A stretch of DNA of 64,000 nucleotides from Linyphia triangularis (taxonomy: Eukaryota; Arthropoda; Arachnida; Araneae; Linyphiidae): contig OZ021727.1 in assembly GCA_963978545.1 (NCBI GenBank), positions 90,448,447-90,512,446 of the forward strand. The letters run 5' to 3'. Numbering within the stretch: position 1 is the stretch's first letter; each line of letters begins with the position of its first letter. Both the position numbers and the translations under genes were made by a program. Positions 34,601-43,072 of this stretch are shown here, one piece after another. The notes beneath the pieces are model-generated. The model saw only the letters and a program-made list of their open reading frames with translations. It was not told the origin of the DNA and did not search any database.

Positions 34601-35851
34601 AGACTTGAGTAGTCAGGAATATCTTATCCGTCACGAATTGAACGTAAGTTAAATAAATTTATTTCGCAATAGTTTAATAACACAAGGGTTCATGTGAAAG
34701 AAATGGTAAAATAAAATAGGTGAATGCATTTTCAACTAAAATGGTTGCTTACCAGTCCCCAAAACTTGCAGATTCTACACTTGCACTATACACGGTTATC
34801 AAAATTATTATCGAACTTAAAATCTTTTTATTCTATAGTAGGAGATTACAATGTTATATGATATGAAATATCTTGTAAATATCCTTTTCCTAGTAATATT
34901 TCCCCAGAAATCACTATCTCGTTCTACCGAACTTTACTGGAAGACTTGAGTAGTCAGGAATATCTTATCCGTCACGAATTGAACGTAAGTTAAATAAATT
35001 TATTTCGCAATAGTTTAATAACACAAGGGTTCATGTGAAAGAAATGGTAAAATAAAATAGGTGAATGCATTTTCAACTAAAATGGTTGCTTACCAGTCCC
35101 CAAAACTTGCAGATTCTACACTTGCACTATACACGGTTATCAAAATTATTATCGAACTTAAAATCTTCATATTGTATAGTAGGAGATTACAATGTTATAT
35201 GATATGAAATATCTTGTAAATATCCTTTTCCTAGTAATATTTCCCCAGAAATCACTATCTCGTTCTACTGAACTTTACTGGAAGACTTGAGTAGTCAGGA
35301 ATATGGTATCCGTCACGAATTGAACGTAAGTTAAATACATTTATGTAGCAATAGTTTAATAACACAAGGTTCATGTAAAAGAAATGGTAAAACAAAATAG
35401 GTGAAGGCATTTTCAACTAAAATGGTTGCTTACCATTCCTCAAATCTTGCAGATTCTACACTTGCACTATACACGGTAATCAAAATTATTATCGCACTTA
35501 AAATCTTTTTATTCTATAGTAGGAGATTACAATGTTATTTGATACGAAATATCTTGTAAATATCCTTTTCCTAGTAATATTTCCCCATAAATCACTGTCT
35601 CGTTCTACCGAACTTTACTGGAAGACTTGAGTAGTCAGGAATATCTTATCCGTCACGAATTGAACGTAAGTTAAATAAATTTATTTCGCAATAGTTTAAT
35701 AACACAAGGGTTCATGTGAAAGAAATGGTAAAACAAAATAGGTGAAGGCCTTTTCAACTAAATTTGTTGCTTACCAGTCCCCAAATCTTGCAGATTCTAC
35801 ACTTGCACTATACACGGTCATCAAAACTATTATCGCACTAAAGATCTTCAT
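22653..35851 (-). CDS. Four-exon gene for a small secreted acidic protein with alternative first exons
   Basis: Joining exon 1 (for example 34412-34488) to 33196-33309, 30617-30751 and 22653-22692, all on the minus strand, gives an uninterrupted 121-codon frame ending in TAG. Every junction has GT and AG, and all three introns are phase 2. Residues 1-21 form a signal peptide (MKIL start, hydrophobic IIILITV core). Residues 26-51 form a helix with Phe at 27, 31, 34, 38, 41 and 45. Residues 64-121 carry Cys at 68, 97 and 106 and one N-glycosylation sequon (N73-R-S). The mature chain is about 100 residues and net negative by my count. Introns are 392-2465 bp (by first exon used), 2444 bp and 7924 bp. 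The protein is probably secreted, but I do not recognise its family; a venom, haemolymph, silk-gland or antimicrobial role would be speculation. The joined frame is seen directly; expression is inferred. Confidence 0.85.
22948..24386. mobile_element. Transposon-like unit containing a 30-bp minisatellite
   Basis: The left end CAGGGTTCCCAC and right end GTGGGGAGCCTG are imperfect inverted repeats, flanked by AGTAT on both sides. The interior from about 23226 is about 37 copies of a 30-bp unit (AATGACTTTTAAGCACCTCT plus AAGCATTTTC). It lies in intron 3, about 250 bp from exon 4. Confidence 0.65.
24387..24576 (+). mobile_element. tRNA-derived SINE (S4)
   Basis: A-box-like TATAATGGTTAGCGCATCAC and B box GGTTCGAATCC; the body ends at the TTAA of the next element. 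A diverged copy lies at 33340-33430. The head directly abuts the preceding transposon end. Confidence 0.65.
24581..25448 (+). mobile_element. TTAA-flanked MITE (family X), copy 1
   Basis: TTAA at 24577-24580 and 25449-25452 flank TIRs GGTAAACATATAC and GTATATGTATACC. Matches the reverse complement of 47587-48303 and, at the ends, 60685-61387. Holds an internal 143-bp direct duplication. TTAA sites suggest a piggyBac-type origin. Confidence 0.8.
25050..25322. repeat. 143-bp tandem duplication inside the X MITE
   Basis: CTATAGGAACATGCGTCAAT starts at 25050 and again at 25193, and the copies are nearly identical. The other X copies have it once. Confidence 0.85.
26031..27348 (+). mobile_element. 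LTR-like insertion with TATA promoter and TTGGCGA array
   Basis: A 1318-bp segment starting TGATACCG and ending CATAACA is flanked by CTATTG at 26025-26030 and 27349-27354. From 26574 its sequence is homologous to the solo LTRs at 39740 and 44600 up to the TATA box (CCTATATAAG near 26971); its downstream part is different and partly resembles the LTR at 54483. A recombinant LTR is likely. No gag or pol frame is present. Confidence 0.65.
26774..26876. promoter_or_regulatory. Array of TTGGCGA/TCGCCAA motifs upstream of the LTR TATA box
   Basis: About 100 bp holds many TTGGCGA-type motifs in both orientations, several as near-palindromes such as TCGCCAAATTGGCGA. They recur at matching positions in the other two LTR copies. 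The motif resembles E2F-type sites; function is inferred. Confidence 0.55.
27875..28084 (+). pseudogene. Degenerate THAP-domain (P-element-like) remnant
   Basis: One frame reads MSKVLYK, stop, CIVPCCKNTT, then FFSEPKDHLRRKQW, stop, TAIKRYK, and LYCCEYYFS before TGA. The spacing and the C-x-C, FF-x-P, RRK-x-W and C-E-x-x-F pattern are those of a THAP zinc finger, with the usual His of E-x-H-F replaced by Tyr. Two in-frame stops kill it. It probably derives from a P-element/THAP9-like transposon, whose 3' part continues to about 28650. Confidence 0.75.
28100..28650 (+). repeat. Dispersed repeat Y (THAP-transposon 3' region), copy 1
   Basis: 28130-28650 matches the reverse complement of 46440-46970 at high similarity, for example CATGCGAGATATTTTAGTTG. 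It directly follows the THAP remnant, so both are probably one element. Confidence 0.7.
28670..28849 (-). mobile_element. tRNA-derived SINE (S1) with target duplication
   Basis: The minus strand has GACCAAACGGTATAGTGGTT and GGTTGCGGGTTCGAGTCCCG. The 13-bp repeat AAAATAATCTTGG at 28657-28669 and 28850-28862 flanks it. One of five S1 copies here. Confidence 0.92.
29376..30113. mobile_element. Fold-back MITE, about 735 bp
   Basis: Ends GGCGTCTTCTCAC and GTGAGAAGACGCC open a near-complete palindrome centred near 29750 (arms about 350 bp). TTTA flanks both sides. It sits at the edge of a 26-bp minisatellite, in intron 3. Confidence 0.85.
30108..30395. repeat. 26-bp minisatellite
   Basis: About 11 units of ACCTTTATTTATGAAGYCTT plus TATAAT. 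A half unit precedes the fold-back MITE, which therefore inserted into this array. Confidence 0.85.
30617..30751 (-). CDS. Exon 3: three-cysteine segment
   Basis: The acceptor is ATTTTGCAG and the donor is CAG|GTAATG. The length is 135 nt, phase 2 at both ends, so it is a symmetric exon. It encodes G64 to the first two bases of R109: PNVCIKEENRSDPF, an acidic middle with FQDFFDSSNN, and ENCREKDFKVVCIA. Cys 68, 97 and 106 are the only cysteines in the mature protein. An odd number could mean an intermolecular disulfide or one free thiol. N73 lies in an N-R-S sequon. Confidence 0.85.
31140..31615 (-). mobile_element. Long tRNA-derived SINE with target duplication
   Basis: The minus strand starts GGGCCGCGTAGCCCAGTCGG and has the B box GGTTGCGAGTTCG, ending in (AAG)n. 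TAAAGTATATTT occurs at 31128-31139 and 31616-31627. At about 476 bp it is longer than the other SINEs here. It lies in intron 2. Confidence 0.9.
32351..32835. repeat. 239-bp tandem duplication in intron 2
   Basis: GAGTAATAAATT begins at 32351 and 32590. The copies share CATACTGAGATTGTTTAT, CGACCGCTAG or TGACCGCTAG, and GGATCGAATTAACTAGATTA. Differences lie mainly in a (TA)n and (A)n part. Confidence 0.85.
33196..33309 (-). CDS. Exon 2: Phe-striped amphipathic helix
   Basis: The exon is flanked by a TTTCTTTGTAG acceptor and a GG|GTAAAT donor. It is 114 nt, phase 2 at both ends, so skipping it keeps the frame. It encodes W26 to the first two bases of G64. Phe occupies 27, 31, 34, 38, 41 and 45, followed by L48, a strict 3-4 spacing that places one aromatic face along a helix with D, E, R and N on the other side. 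A second hydrophobic stretch ends in ADLLWFK. No cysteine is present. Confidence 0.85.
33340..33430 (+). mobile_element. SINE S4 fragment in intron 1
   Basis: TATTGGTTAACACATCAGAT and GGGTTCAAATCCG match the S4 head at 24387, with GACATGGATGTCC after it. Truncated. Confidence 0.55.
33702..33778 (-). CDS. First exon copy A: ATG changed to CTG, alternative internal ATG
   Basis: The copy nearest exon 2 has CTG at the ancestral start (33776-33778). Codon 6 is ATG instead of TCG or GCG, giving a shortened start MIIILITVYSASVESA followed by GIGD. The shorter peptide still has a hydrophobic core and could work as a signal peptide. The donor GTAAGC is intact and the intron to exon 2 would be only 392 bp, the shortest of all copies. 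The status is ambiguous: it may be a working exon with a shifted start or a decayed copy. Confidence 0.55.
34041..34147 (-). CDS. First exon copy B: signal-peptide exon with a triplicated ASVES motif
   Basis: ATG opens a 107-nt exon ending at the same TG|GTAAGC donor. It begins MQIFSAIIILITVYS and then carries three copies of the pentapeptide A-S-V-E-S (three exact 15-bp repeats) before A-R-F-G-D. The 30-bp expansion keeps frame. The mature N-terminus, or a short propeptide, would be ten residues longer than from the other copies. The start and hydrophobic core are intact. Confidence 0.75.
34412..34488 (-). CDS. First exon copy C: intact signal-peptide exon
   Basis: This is an ATG-to-donor exon of 77 nt with the donor CTG|GTAAGC. 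It encodes the signal peptide MKILSSIIILITVYS with ASVESA leading to SFGD, then W completed by exon 2. Likely signal-peptidase cleavage is after A16 or A21. The exon lies 341 bp from copy D and 371 bp from copy B; the extra 30 bp there are the two additional 15-bp repeats in copy B. Confidence 0.78.
34585..34589 (-). promoter_or_regulatory. Initiator-like TCAGT upstream of first exon C
   Basis: The minus strand reads GTTCAGTAGAAC here, 97 nt before the ATG of copy C, with a TATA-like ATAAGATATTC about 35 nt further upstream. TCAGT matches the known arthropod initiator. Only copies C and E (35267-35271) have it; the others have TCGGT. Promoter assignment is inference. Confidence 0.3.
34753..34829 (-). 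pseudogene. First exon copy D: start codon replaced by AAA
   Basis: It matches copies C and E through the coding part (LSSIIILITVYSASVESASFGD) and keeps the GTAAGC donor. The initiator position 34827-34829 reads AAA on the minus strand, with a linked nearby C-to-G change. The same pair of changes is in copy F. No downstream in-frame ATG exists before the donor. The coding part is otherwise undamaged, so start loss looks recent or spread by conversion. Confidence 0.7.
35094..35170 (-). CDS. First exon copy E: intact signal-peptide exon
   Basis: ATG (complement of 35168-35170) opens 25 codons plus TG, followed by GTAAGC. The encoded sequence begins MKILSSIIILITVYS and continues with ASVESASFGD, identical to copy C. 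The upstream block is also near-identical to copy C, including a TCAGT initiator-like motif 97 nt upstream of the ATG that copies A, B, D, F and G lack (TCGGT). This suggests recent duplication or gene conversion with copy C. Confidence 0.78.
35434..35510 (-). pseudogene. First exon copy F: start codon replaced by AAA
   Basis: The copy is collinear with the other first exons and keeps the GTAAGC donor, but the ATG position (35508-35510) reads AAA and no other in-frame ATG follows. The mature-start codons also differ, giving RFEE instead of RFGD before the split W codon. The base change upstream creates an AG and an AATAAA hexamer across the old start. It is probably a dead first exon. The new AG could in principle serve as an acceptor, but I see no convincing polypyrimidine tract. 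Confidence 0.7.
35775..35851 (-). CDS. First exon copy G: signal-peptide exon, most 5' in the array
   Basis: This 77-nt coding exon starts with ATG and ends in a TG|GTAAGC donor, so it enters exon 2 in phase 2. It encodes MKIF-SAIIVLMTVYSASVESA followed by RFGD and the W completed by exon 2. The hydrophobic core is intact. It differs from copies C and E in the n-region and core (F, A, V, M) and by R for S at the start of the mature chain. It is the most upstream copy, so a transcript starting here crosses the whole array. It appears functional from sequence. Confidence 0.75.
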
Positions 35852-36042
35852 ATTGTATAGTTGAAGGTTACAATGTTATATGATATGAAATATCTTGTAA
35901 ATATCCTTTTCCTAGTAATATTTCCCCAGAAATCACTGTCACCGTTCTACCGAACTTTACTGACAGATTTAAATAGTCAGGAACCTGCACCTGTCACGAA
36001 TTGAACGTAACTTGCATACATTTATGTAGCAATAGTTTAACA

Positions 36043-37477
36043 ATTTACGACCATTTCACAACAATACTATTATTCGTCGAAAATTTTCAGTTCCAAGTGA
36101 AACTTTTCTAACTCACACGTGCAAGTCATTGATGTAAAATCTAGTGCTTTATTACATTTTTAATTGCAATCCCAAGCTGAGTTGATATTTAAAATGTATA
36201 TTTCCACATAGCAGCTTCAAATTTCACATACACTTGGAAATGGAACGTTTTCGATTAATGATTTATTTAATGTAGTTTTACAAAGTTGAAGAATAATAAA
36301 TCGTAGTTAGTTTTATATTTAATTTTTTAGGAAGAGTTAATGTTTTTTAAAAAGGCAAATATTGGTTTCAGTACTGATATTTAATATACAATGGAAAATA
36401 AATTGGTATTGGTAAAATAATAGTTTAAATGTTAGAAGTTATTTCATTCAGTTTTAAAAAGTATCATTTTTACATCTTTTCAAAATTCCAATCTTTTAAA
36501 GTTTGTTTTTGGTTTAGGTCTAGTAGTTATTTATTTCACCAAATGTGAAAGTTGAATTAATATTACGCTAAACGCAATACTGAAAATCGTACTACAACTT
36601 TAAGGGACTTCAAGTATTATTTGTGAAATAAATTTAGAAGTTCATTTAACATTTCTTATTTATGCATGTTTTGTCATCATGTGTGAGTAGGAAAAGATAG
36701 ATTGTAGGAGAAGGTAAGAGACTAATCAGAAGTTTGATTAAATGCATTTCAACAATACTGAAAGAAATGCTTTGAATATATCTAAATTTTTTAGTGCATA
36801 TTGTCCAGTTTCCACCTGAAATATTAGATTAGAATTTTTTTTTTTTTCTACATCATATTTGAAGAATATTCATAATGCGTTAAAATAGTAAAGTAAAAAT
36901 AAAATTTCTCAAAAATAATTTATGTTTAGTTAATTTTCTACAAAATAACATTCAAATACACTAACCTTGTTTTTCAGGGTTTTTTATTTTTTATTTTAAG
37001 TTAAATATTTGACTCTAAATAAATGTAATCCATCGCGCTAGACTAATTTATATTGCTGTGTATGAAAATTTTATTTTAAGGGGTGTCGAAATTTAAGAAC
37101 GTCAAAAAGTCAATTTTGAAATTGATATTGTAAAAAAAAAAGAACTAATAATAATTTTTAATCCGATGGAACAACAAGTTTTAATATCGATAAATTACAA
37201 CTATATCTTAAATATTGAAAAAAAAGAAAAGAAAAAGTGCTGTGCATTAATTTGTATTATCATTTTCAACTTTACTTCACACAATTTGAGTGTAGCATTT
37301 TCCAATATGTTGTTTAGTTTCTCGAGAACAAATTTAAAAGTCTGACATTCTATAGAATTTTTTTTTTTTTAATTTTATTTTTGGTGGCAATAAAACTATA
37401 TAAAATCTTTAATTTTGGAACTATCAAGGAAGTGTTACACTCAAATTGCGTAATAAATTGTTAAGAATATATGTTGA
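36043..37477. other. Non-coding interval upstream of the first-exon array
   Basis: No upstream exon was recognised. It could hold the main promoter or enhancer of the gene, but nothing specific is visible. Confidence 0.35.
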
Positions 37478-37489
37478 CGATTTTAGGCT

Positions 37490-37661
37490 TTGGTTGTATT
37501 CAGATTATCTGGCGCCGTCAGCAACACGAGGGCTATAATGCAAACATTCGTCATTAGATAAGCCAACATACATTTACAAACACCCATGCCTTACACGGGA
37601 CTCGAACCCGCAACCTCGCGGTTTAGAAGCTAGCACGCTAACCACTATACCGTTTGGTCGG
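37490..37661 (-). mobile_element. SINE S1 copy with target duplication
   Basis: Same tRNA-derived head and tail as 28670-28849. ATTTTAGGC lies before (37479-37487) and just after (near 37667). Confidence 0.88.
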
Positions 37662-37741
37662 TTGAAAATTTTAGGCATTTAAATATAATAGTTTTTGAGT
37701 AAATGTTCCTTACATCTCTAAAATTCCTTATAAAGTTATGG

Positions 37742-37924
37742 GTTGGTTGGTTGTATTCAGATTATCTGGCGCCGTCAGCAACACAAGGGCTATAATGCGC
37801 TGAAACATTCGTCATTAGACAAGCCAACATACATTTACAAACACCCATGCCAAACACGGGACTCGGAACCCGCAACATCGTGGTCCAGAAGCTAGCACGC
37901 TAACCACTATGCCATTTGGTCGGC
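37742..37924 (-). mobile_element. SINE S1 copy, 80 bp from the previous one
   Basis: Same orientation and sequence as 37490-37661. Flanked by AAAGTTATGGG (37731) and AAAGATATGGG (37928), an independent target duplication, so this is two insertions rather than a duplication. Confidence 0.88.
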
Positions 37925-38570
37925 TTTAAAGATATGGGACGTTAAAGTTGAAAGCGATTATACACATTGATGCACAATACTTTTTTTTTTTTTTTTTTAA
38001 ATATATAAAAATATCATCTAATTTGGAAAGAATAAAATGTTTGCACAGTCGGATTCAAAATTATTTGTAGTTTTTTTACAATGTTAATCTCAGAATAAAA
38101 TTTTTGGTGGTCTTAAACTCCAACTCCCCTCAATTCAGGTACTGTTATTTTTTCTAATTGCCTTTTTTTTATCTTAAAATTATTTCCTTAAAATTGATCT
38201 TTAAAATTGTCCATTGCAATTTCAAAAGCTAAATACCACCAATTCGTCACTTCCCTTAGAGTGGTTTCAACACTCCAAATCCAGTTCTAAAGTCAATACC
38301 TTTTTAGATTAAATCTGATTGTCTCTTTTGTTCGGAGAAGAAATTCGTATTTTGATGGCAGACATGATGAAGAGCGATCAATTCCCGAGACAATCTAAGT
38401 CCAAACAAGTCTGAAAGTCACAAAAGTCTGTAACAGTGAGATGTGATGCAATAATCACATGAAAGATTTTACTCTTTCGTAAGAGAAAGATTTGATAGGA
38501 TGTCTGCAACGAAAACGGTTGAGGGTGATATTTCTTGTAGGGTCTTCCACAATAATATTTTAGACCCTTT

Positions 38571-39309
38571 CAGTCCCAATTAATCAATTTTCATTTTAAA
38601 AATCTGAAATTTATAAAATGTACTCATTTGGTATCCAGAATAACAGGGTTGAAAGCAAACTTTATTTTTTTATCTTTTTAATTAAAATTCAAAATGATTC
38701 CAAATGGCATCATTGGACATTAGGTATCGGACAAGTCTAAGCTATTTCGCTTCGGCATTTCTAAATAAATCAAATAAAATTTGAAATCTTCTATTTAGTA
38801 GTAAATATATCTTAACGTAGTGAATACTGCAAGAAAAAAATAGTAATTACATGGTAATAATAGTACGAATCTAAAATAAATAATATAGCCGTTAAAAGGT
38901 GTTGAGTTGTACTCAACTCCCACTGATGCCAAATGGAATCATCACTTTTCAATCATTGCAAATGTTAAAATTTTAAAATATTTATTTGTTAAAAATTGTT
39001 AATATACAATTTTTAAATATTAAAGAAAATAATACGAACATATTTAAAAGAGTTATTTAATTTAAATTACTTTAAAAATGAAATTAATTTCGGCATCTTT
39101 TTCGAAATTGAGAAAACAAAAAAAGTATCATTTCATTCATCAACAGAACCTGTGCATCCATATATTGTTGAAAAAGAAAAAAATATATGGACAGAGAATA
39201 GTTTGATGATTGTAAAAACGTTAATTCGAATTCACTGGGAGTATTAGGGAAGGAGAAAAAAAATCGTAATTATTGTGATTCCAATTGGCATCACTGGGAC
39301 TGAAAGGGT
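38571..39309. mobile_element. MITE-like element with CCCTTTCAGTCCCA ends
   Basis: CCCTTTCAGTCCCA at the left and TGGGACTGAAAGGG at the right are exact inverted repeats about 740 bp apart. The interior repeats CCAAATGGCATCATT-like motifs in both orientations. The target duplication is not resolved. Confidence 0.65.
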
Positions 39310-39739
39310 TTTAATCATTTCTGAAATTAATTTATCAAACAATTAACATAGTTGGCAATATGTGTCTGATAGTACAGAAGAGGTAATGTTTTTGGACTTT
39401 ATATTTAGATAAAAGTATATTAGTAATAATCGTAATATTTTAATATTTATTTAATTTTTATATCTAATATTGACATATTTTGTAAGTAAATTAACTTGAC
39501 TTTTCGCATCAGCATTTGATTTTATTAGTTATTCATTTGAAGTACTTTCTCATATTTATAAGTGACAAATTAATAAATTAATATGTAGGGAGTCCGATTC
39601 AAGTATTCCAAATTTCAACAGTCAACTAAACAAATTTTATTGGCGATACTTTAACGTTATTAGGCAAAATTGACAGCAGAATTCGGATATTTTGGCGCCA
39701 TTTTTATTTACAACTCCAGCGATAGAAAATGTTTACTAC

Positions 39740-40502
39740 TGTTACGAATTTGTGTATATTTGTAAATATTTCGTAGTGTTAATTTTGTAAATAGGAAAAT
39801 GTATGTACATTTTGCATAAAGCAGTGCAATAGTTTGTCTTTACTTCGATTTCCTGCAATGCGTCTCTTAATGCTTGAAAACGAGTTTTACAGAGATAATG
39901 CTGGAAAACGAGTTTTAAGGAGCAGGGCACTTAACACTATGGTAATACAATCTCGCCAATTTGGCGAGATGGAGCCAAGTTGGCGAGGGTTTTGGCGACT
40001 AATTTTTGTCACCAAGTTTGGTGAGAAATCGCCAAATGTCGCCAAACTTGGCGATCATTTGGAGACATTTGCGGTCCCCATGTACATGTATAGGACTCTT
40101 CGACTACGATCTGGAAAGTTCTCCAAATATCTACCTCTAGAAATTTCAAGAATATTTACCCCTCATATAAAAGCTCAGGAGAGCGGGTGATGGAGTTAGT
40201 TGTTAGCTGAGTCCATTAGTTGACTGGAATTACTGAGTTGAGATACTGAGTCTCATTGAGCATTCAGAGAGTTCCGAAAGCGAACTGTATCGCATTGTCT
40301 TTTGCAGCGATTTGAGCAGTTGTGTTGTCAAGTTTCTAACTGCTGTTTTGTGTTCTATTATTGTGAAAAGAGCTGTTTTGTGCCTACTAGAACGAGAAGT
40401 TCTGGAGTTGTTAAGAGAATCTGTGAAGAGTTATATTGGAATAAATTTCTGCAAGTTTTGATCTGCTTTGACTTCAAATCTTTCTAACCCGTCCACTCAA
40501 CA
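39740..40502 (+). mobile_element. Solo LTR, copy 2
   Basis: TGTTACGAATTTG to CCACTCAACA, with a TTGGCGA array (39950-40070), a CTCATATAAAAG TATA box (about 40160) and an AATAAATTTCTGC poly(A) signal near 40440. It shares a complete U3-R-U5 order with 44600-45294. No internal region or second LTR follows. Confidence 0.8.
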
Positions 40503-40619
40503 ATACAGTAGAAATTTAGCCCGCTTGGTGCGGAAACCCAATTGCTTGTCCAGCAAGATCCCCAGACGTCACTCCACTAGGTTTTTACCCAGGGCTTTAA
40601 GCCCAAGGGTATTGTTTTC

Positions 40620-40860
40620 AATTGCTCAAAAGTGTGGTCCGGTGTCCGTCCTCACTTAATGTTTGAGCATGCGCAGGAAACGCATGAAGTGGGCATGCGC
40701 CTGCTTGTATAGAAAGAGATGTATGCTGATGTTGTTCAGTTGTATTGATGAATCGATGTTTTATAAAACTCAAGTTAAAAAACTACAACTTTGTAATGGG
40801 CTTGGGCTTAAGGCCCAGGGTACACTGTACTTCGACCCTAAGCTGATTATTTTTCTTCTA
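40620..40860 (+). repeat. Dispersed repeat D, copy 1
   Basis: GTGTGGTCCGGTGTCCGTCC, GATGTTGTTCAGTTGTATTG and GGCTTAAGGCCCAGGGTA occur in the same order on the minus strand around 44530-45480, where an LTR splits the copy. Class unknown. Confidence 0.65.
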
Positions 40861-40942
40861 GGTTAGTTTACTGTTTTTTTTTTTTGTTTGTTTTATTTAC
40901 TTTCAACAACCCATATTATAAATAGAGTAATGAAAGTATATA

Positions 40943-41761
40943 GACTGAAAAGCGACTGCAATTTTTGGACCCCATCGAACATCATTCTGAATTTTTTTAT
41001 AGAAATTGGAGAAAAGTGAGTAGATGACGAATCCACTGGTCTGCAGTGGCAAAAATGGCCGAAACTGATCAAAATTCGATTTTTAATAAGTTGAACTAAA
41101 TCCAATTGCCAAATGCGCATTAACTTGCCAAATAATGAGCATTTTTTTTATTTGGTAACCCTTACTCTTTAATTTTTAAATAAGAAGGTTGCTTACGATT
41201 CGGATGTGTGGCTATGGTACGACCGAAACTGGTCGAAAATCGACCTCTAATAAGTTGAAATGAATCCAATTGCCAAATGCGCCCTAACTTGCCAAATAAT
41301 GAGCATTTTTTTAATTTGGTAACCCTCACTCTTTAATTTTCAATTAATAAAGTTGCAGACAATTTGGATGTGTGGTTATGGATTACTTGCATCTTTCACA
41401 AATGAGCCAAATTGGCAATAAACATTACGTCACTGATGACGTAACTGATGTCGCCAATTTGGCTTACTTTTAAAAGATGCAAGTTTTCCGAGCCAGAGAT
41501 CAGAAATCGTTTGACCTTTTTCTCATTGAAAATTAAAATGTAGTGGGTTGCCAGACGAAAAAGTTTGATCTCTTTTTCAAGTTACGACATATTTGTCAAT
41601 CGGATTTTAGTTTAACTCATTTTATGTCTATTTTTGATCAGTTACTGTCATTATTGCCACGGCAGACCAGTGGATTCGTAATCTACTCACTTTTCTCCAA
41701 TTTCTTTAAAAATTCAGAATGATGTTCGTTTGGGTCCAAAAACTGAAGTCGACTCTCGGAC
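40943..41761. mobile_element. M1 MITE, copy 3, with internal duplication
   Basis: Starts GACTGAAAAGCGACTGC and ends GACTCTCGGAC with TA on both sides. Longer (819 bp) because about 130 bp around 41075-41210 is repeated at 41218-41350. Confidence 0.82.
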
Positions 41762-41777
41762 TAATGGTATTAGTAAA

Positions 41778-42440
41778 AAAAAAAAATGCATTTCTCTACG
41801 TTTTGGAACATCATGATTTCCCAAAAAGTTTTCTGTACAAAAATTTCTACCTGTGTGTCGGTGTGTACGTGGTCAGCGTAACTCTCTAAAAAATTGACCT
41901 ACAATGATCAAATTTGGTGTAATGGTTGGTGGTTAAACAGAGACCTACCATTAAGTTTACGTCTAAATCGCGCATGCGCATAAGGTAGCTGCCATTAAAA
42001 AAATCAGCTTTTTCAAATATTGCTAAAAAGCTTCTCTAACGATTTTGTCCGAAATCGCTATGGTAATGCCTTTTAAGGTGTTCTAAGCATCCCCACCTCT
42101 GAAATTCCCGTAAAAATCCTTTAATGGCGTAAAAAGTGGAAAAACGAAAGCCTTTAACACAGAGTTCTCTTTCCTTGAGCATACCTCATCAGAGATAGCT
42201 TTTCTTCTCTCCTCAAGTTTCACTTATAAGAAAGGATAATATAAGAATTATCGAAAAGTATATCGCCAAAATCATCATTTTGGTGGAATTTTTTTTTTAA
42301 AGACCCGCACAAGAAAAAAAATCACAAAACCAACCATTTTTTTCAAAATGAATAATGAAAATATAAAAACGGTAAATGACACAAATGGATATCAGTATTA
42401 TATTGTAATTGAAAGTTGTGCGAAGCTCCACACACATAGT
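41778..42440 (+). repeat. Dispersed repeat R1, copy 2
   Basis: Same orientation and order as 1316-2040. It directly follows an M1 MITE here but not at copy 1, so the two are separate elements. Confidence 0.7.
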
Positions 42441-42699
42441 TTCTTTTGGGGCTACTTAAAAGACAAAGTCTACTTTAGAAACATCCGTGATGTTGAAGAC
42501 CGTTACTCCTCGATAACAGCTGCTATTGGTACTATGAGTACGGAAACGCTACATGGATGAAACCGGAAAACAGGTTGGATATCCTAAGGGATATTCATGG
42601 AGCCTATAGGGATGCGCACTGATTTTTTTTTCTAAAAACTTCATAAGTCCTGTTGTCTAATAATACATTTTTCTTATGCGTTTCTAGTTTCTGTTAAAT

Positions 42700-42930
42700 A
42701 TAGCGGTCTCTCCGAATTAAGGGGAGTTTGCACCCTCTATAACAGTAATGTTAATTTAGCATATTTCGTGTACCTTTTTCACAGAAAGTATTTGGTATTG
42801 TAGCCTAATTTTTTTTTCAGTGCATTTAGTAGACACTTGTTATACAACTGAAGTAGGCCTTTAATTATGATTCATTTACTTTTTTTTTAAATGAATTTTC
42901 ATGAAAGTCAATCTCATTTTTTAAAATTTG
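42700..42930 (+). repeat. Dispersed repeat R2, partial copy C
   Basis: Resembles the reverse complement of 15090-15260 (AATTAAGGGGAGTT and GTAATGTTAATTT blocks). Confidence 0.55.
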
Positions 42931-43025
42931 TAACATTTTTTTTTTTTTATAAATCAAAATTTTTTTTCGAAAAAAGCCAAAACAAAATTTATTTTTGAAA
43001 TAGCAACACAATCTCACTTCATTTT

Positions 43026-43029
<4 letters not shown>

Positions 43030-43069
<40 letters not shown>
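43030..43069. repeat. (TA)n microsatellite
   Basis: About 40 bp of pure TA. Confidence 0.95.

Positions 43070-43072
<3 letters not shown>

Larger units (their letters stand above)
33610..36042 (-). repeat. Seven-unit tandem array carrying the first exons
   Basis: Exon ends lie at 33702, 34041, 34412, 34753, 35094, 35434 and 35775, spaced 339, 371, 341, 341, 340 and 341 bp. Each unit includes about 200 bp of shared upstream sequence, the signal-peptide exon and the start of intron 1. Units C and E resemble each other more than their neighbours, as do D and F, indicating a duplicated dimer. The outermost units (A and G) are the most diverged. Confidence 0.9.

Noticed and set aside
33610..36042. 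CRISPR-like or satellite reading of the 341-bp array
   Set aside because: Units carry a conserved coding exon with a splice donor; unit size and content do not fit CRISPR, and this is animal DNA.
39834..40190. 118-residue plus-strand open frame in the LTR
   Set aside because: It crosses the U3 promoter region of a solo LTR, and the corresponding region of the other LTR copies gives different, shorter frames.
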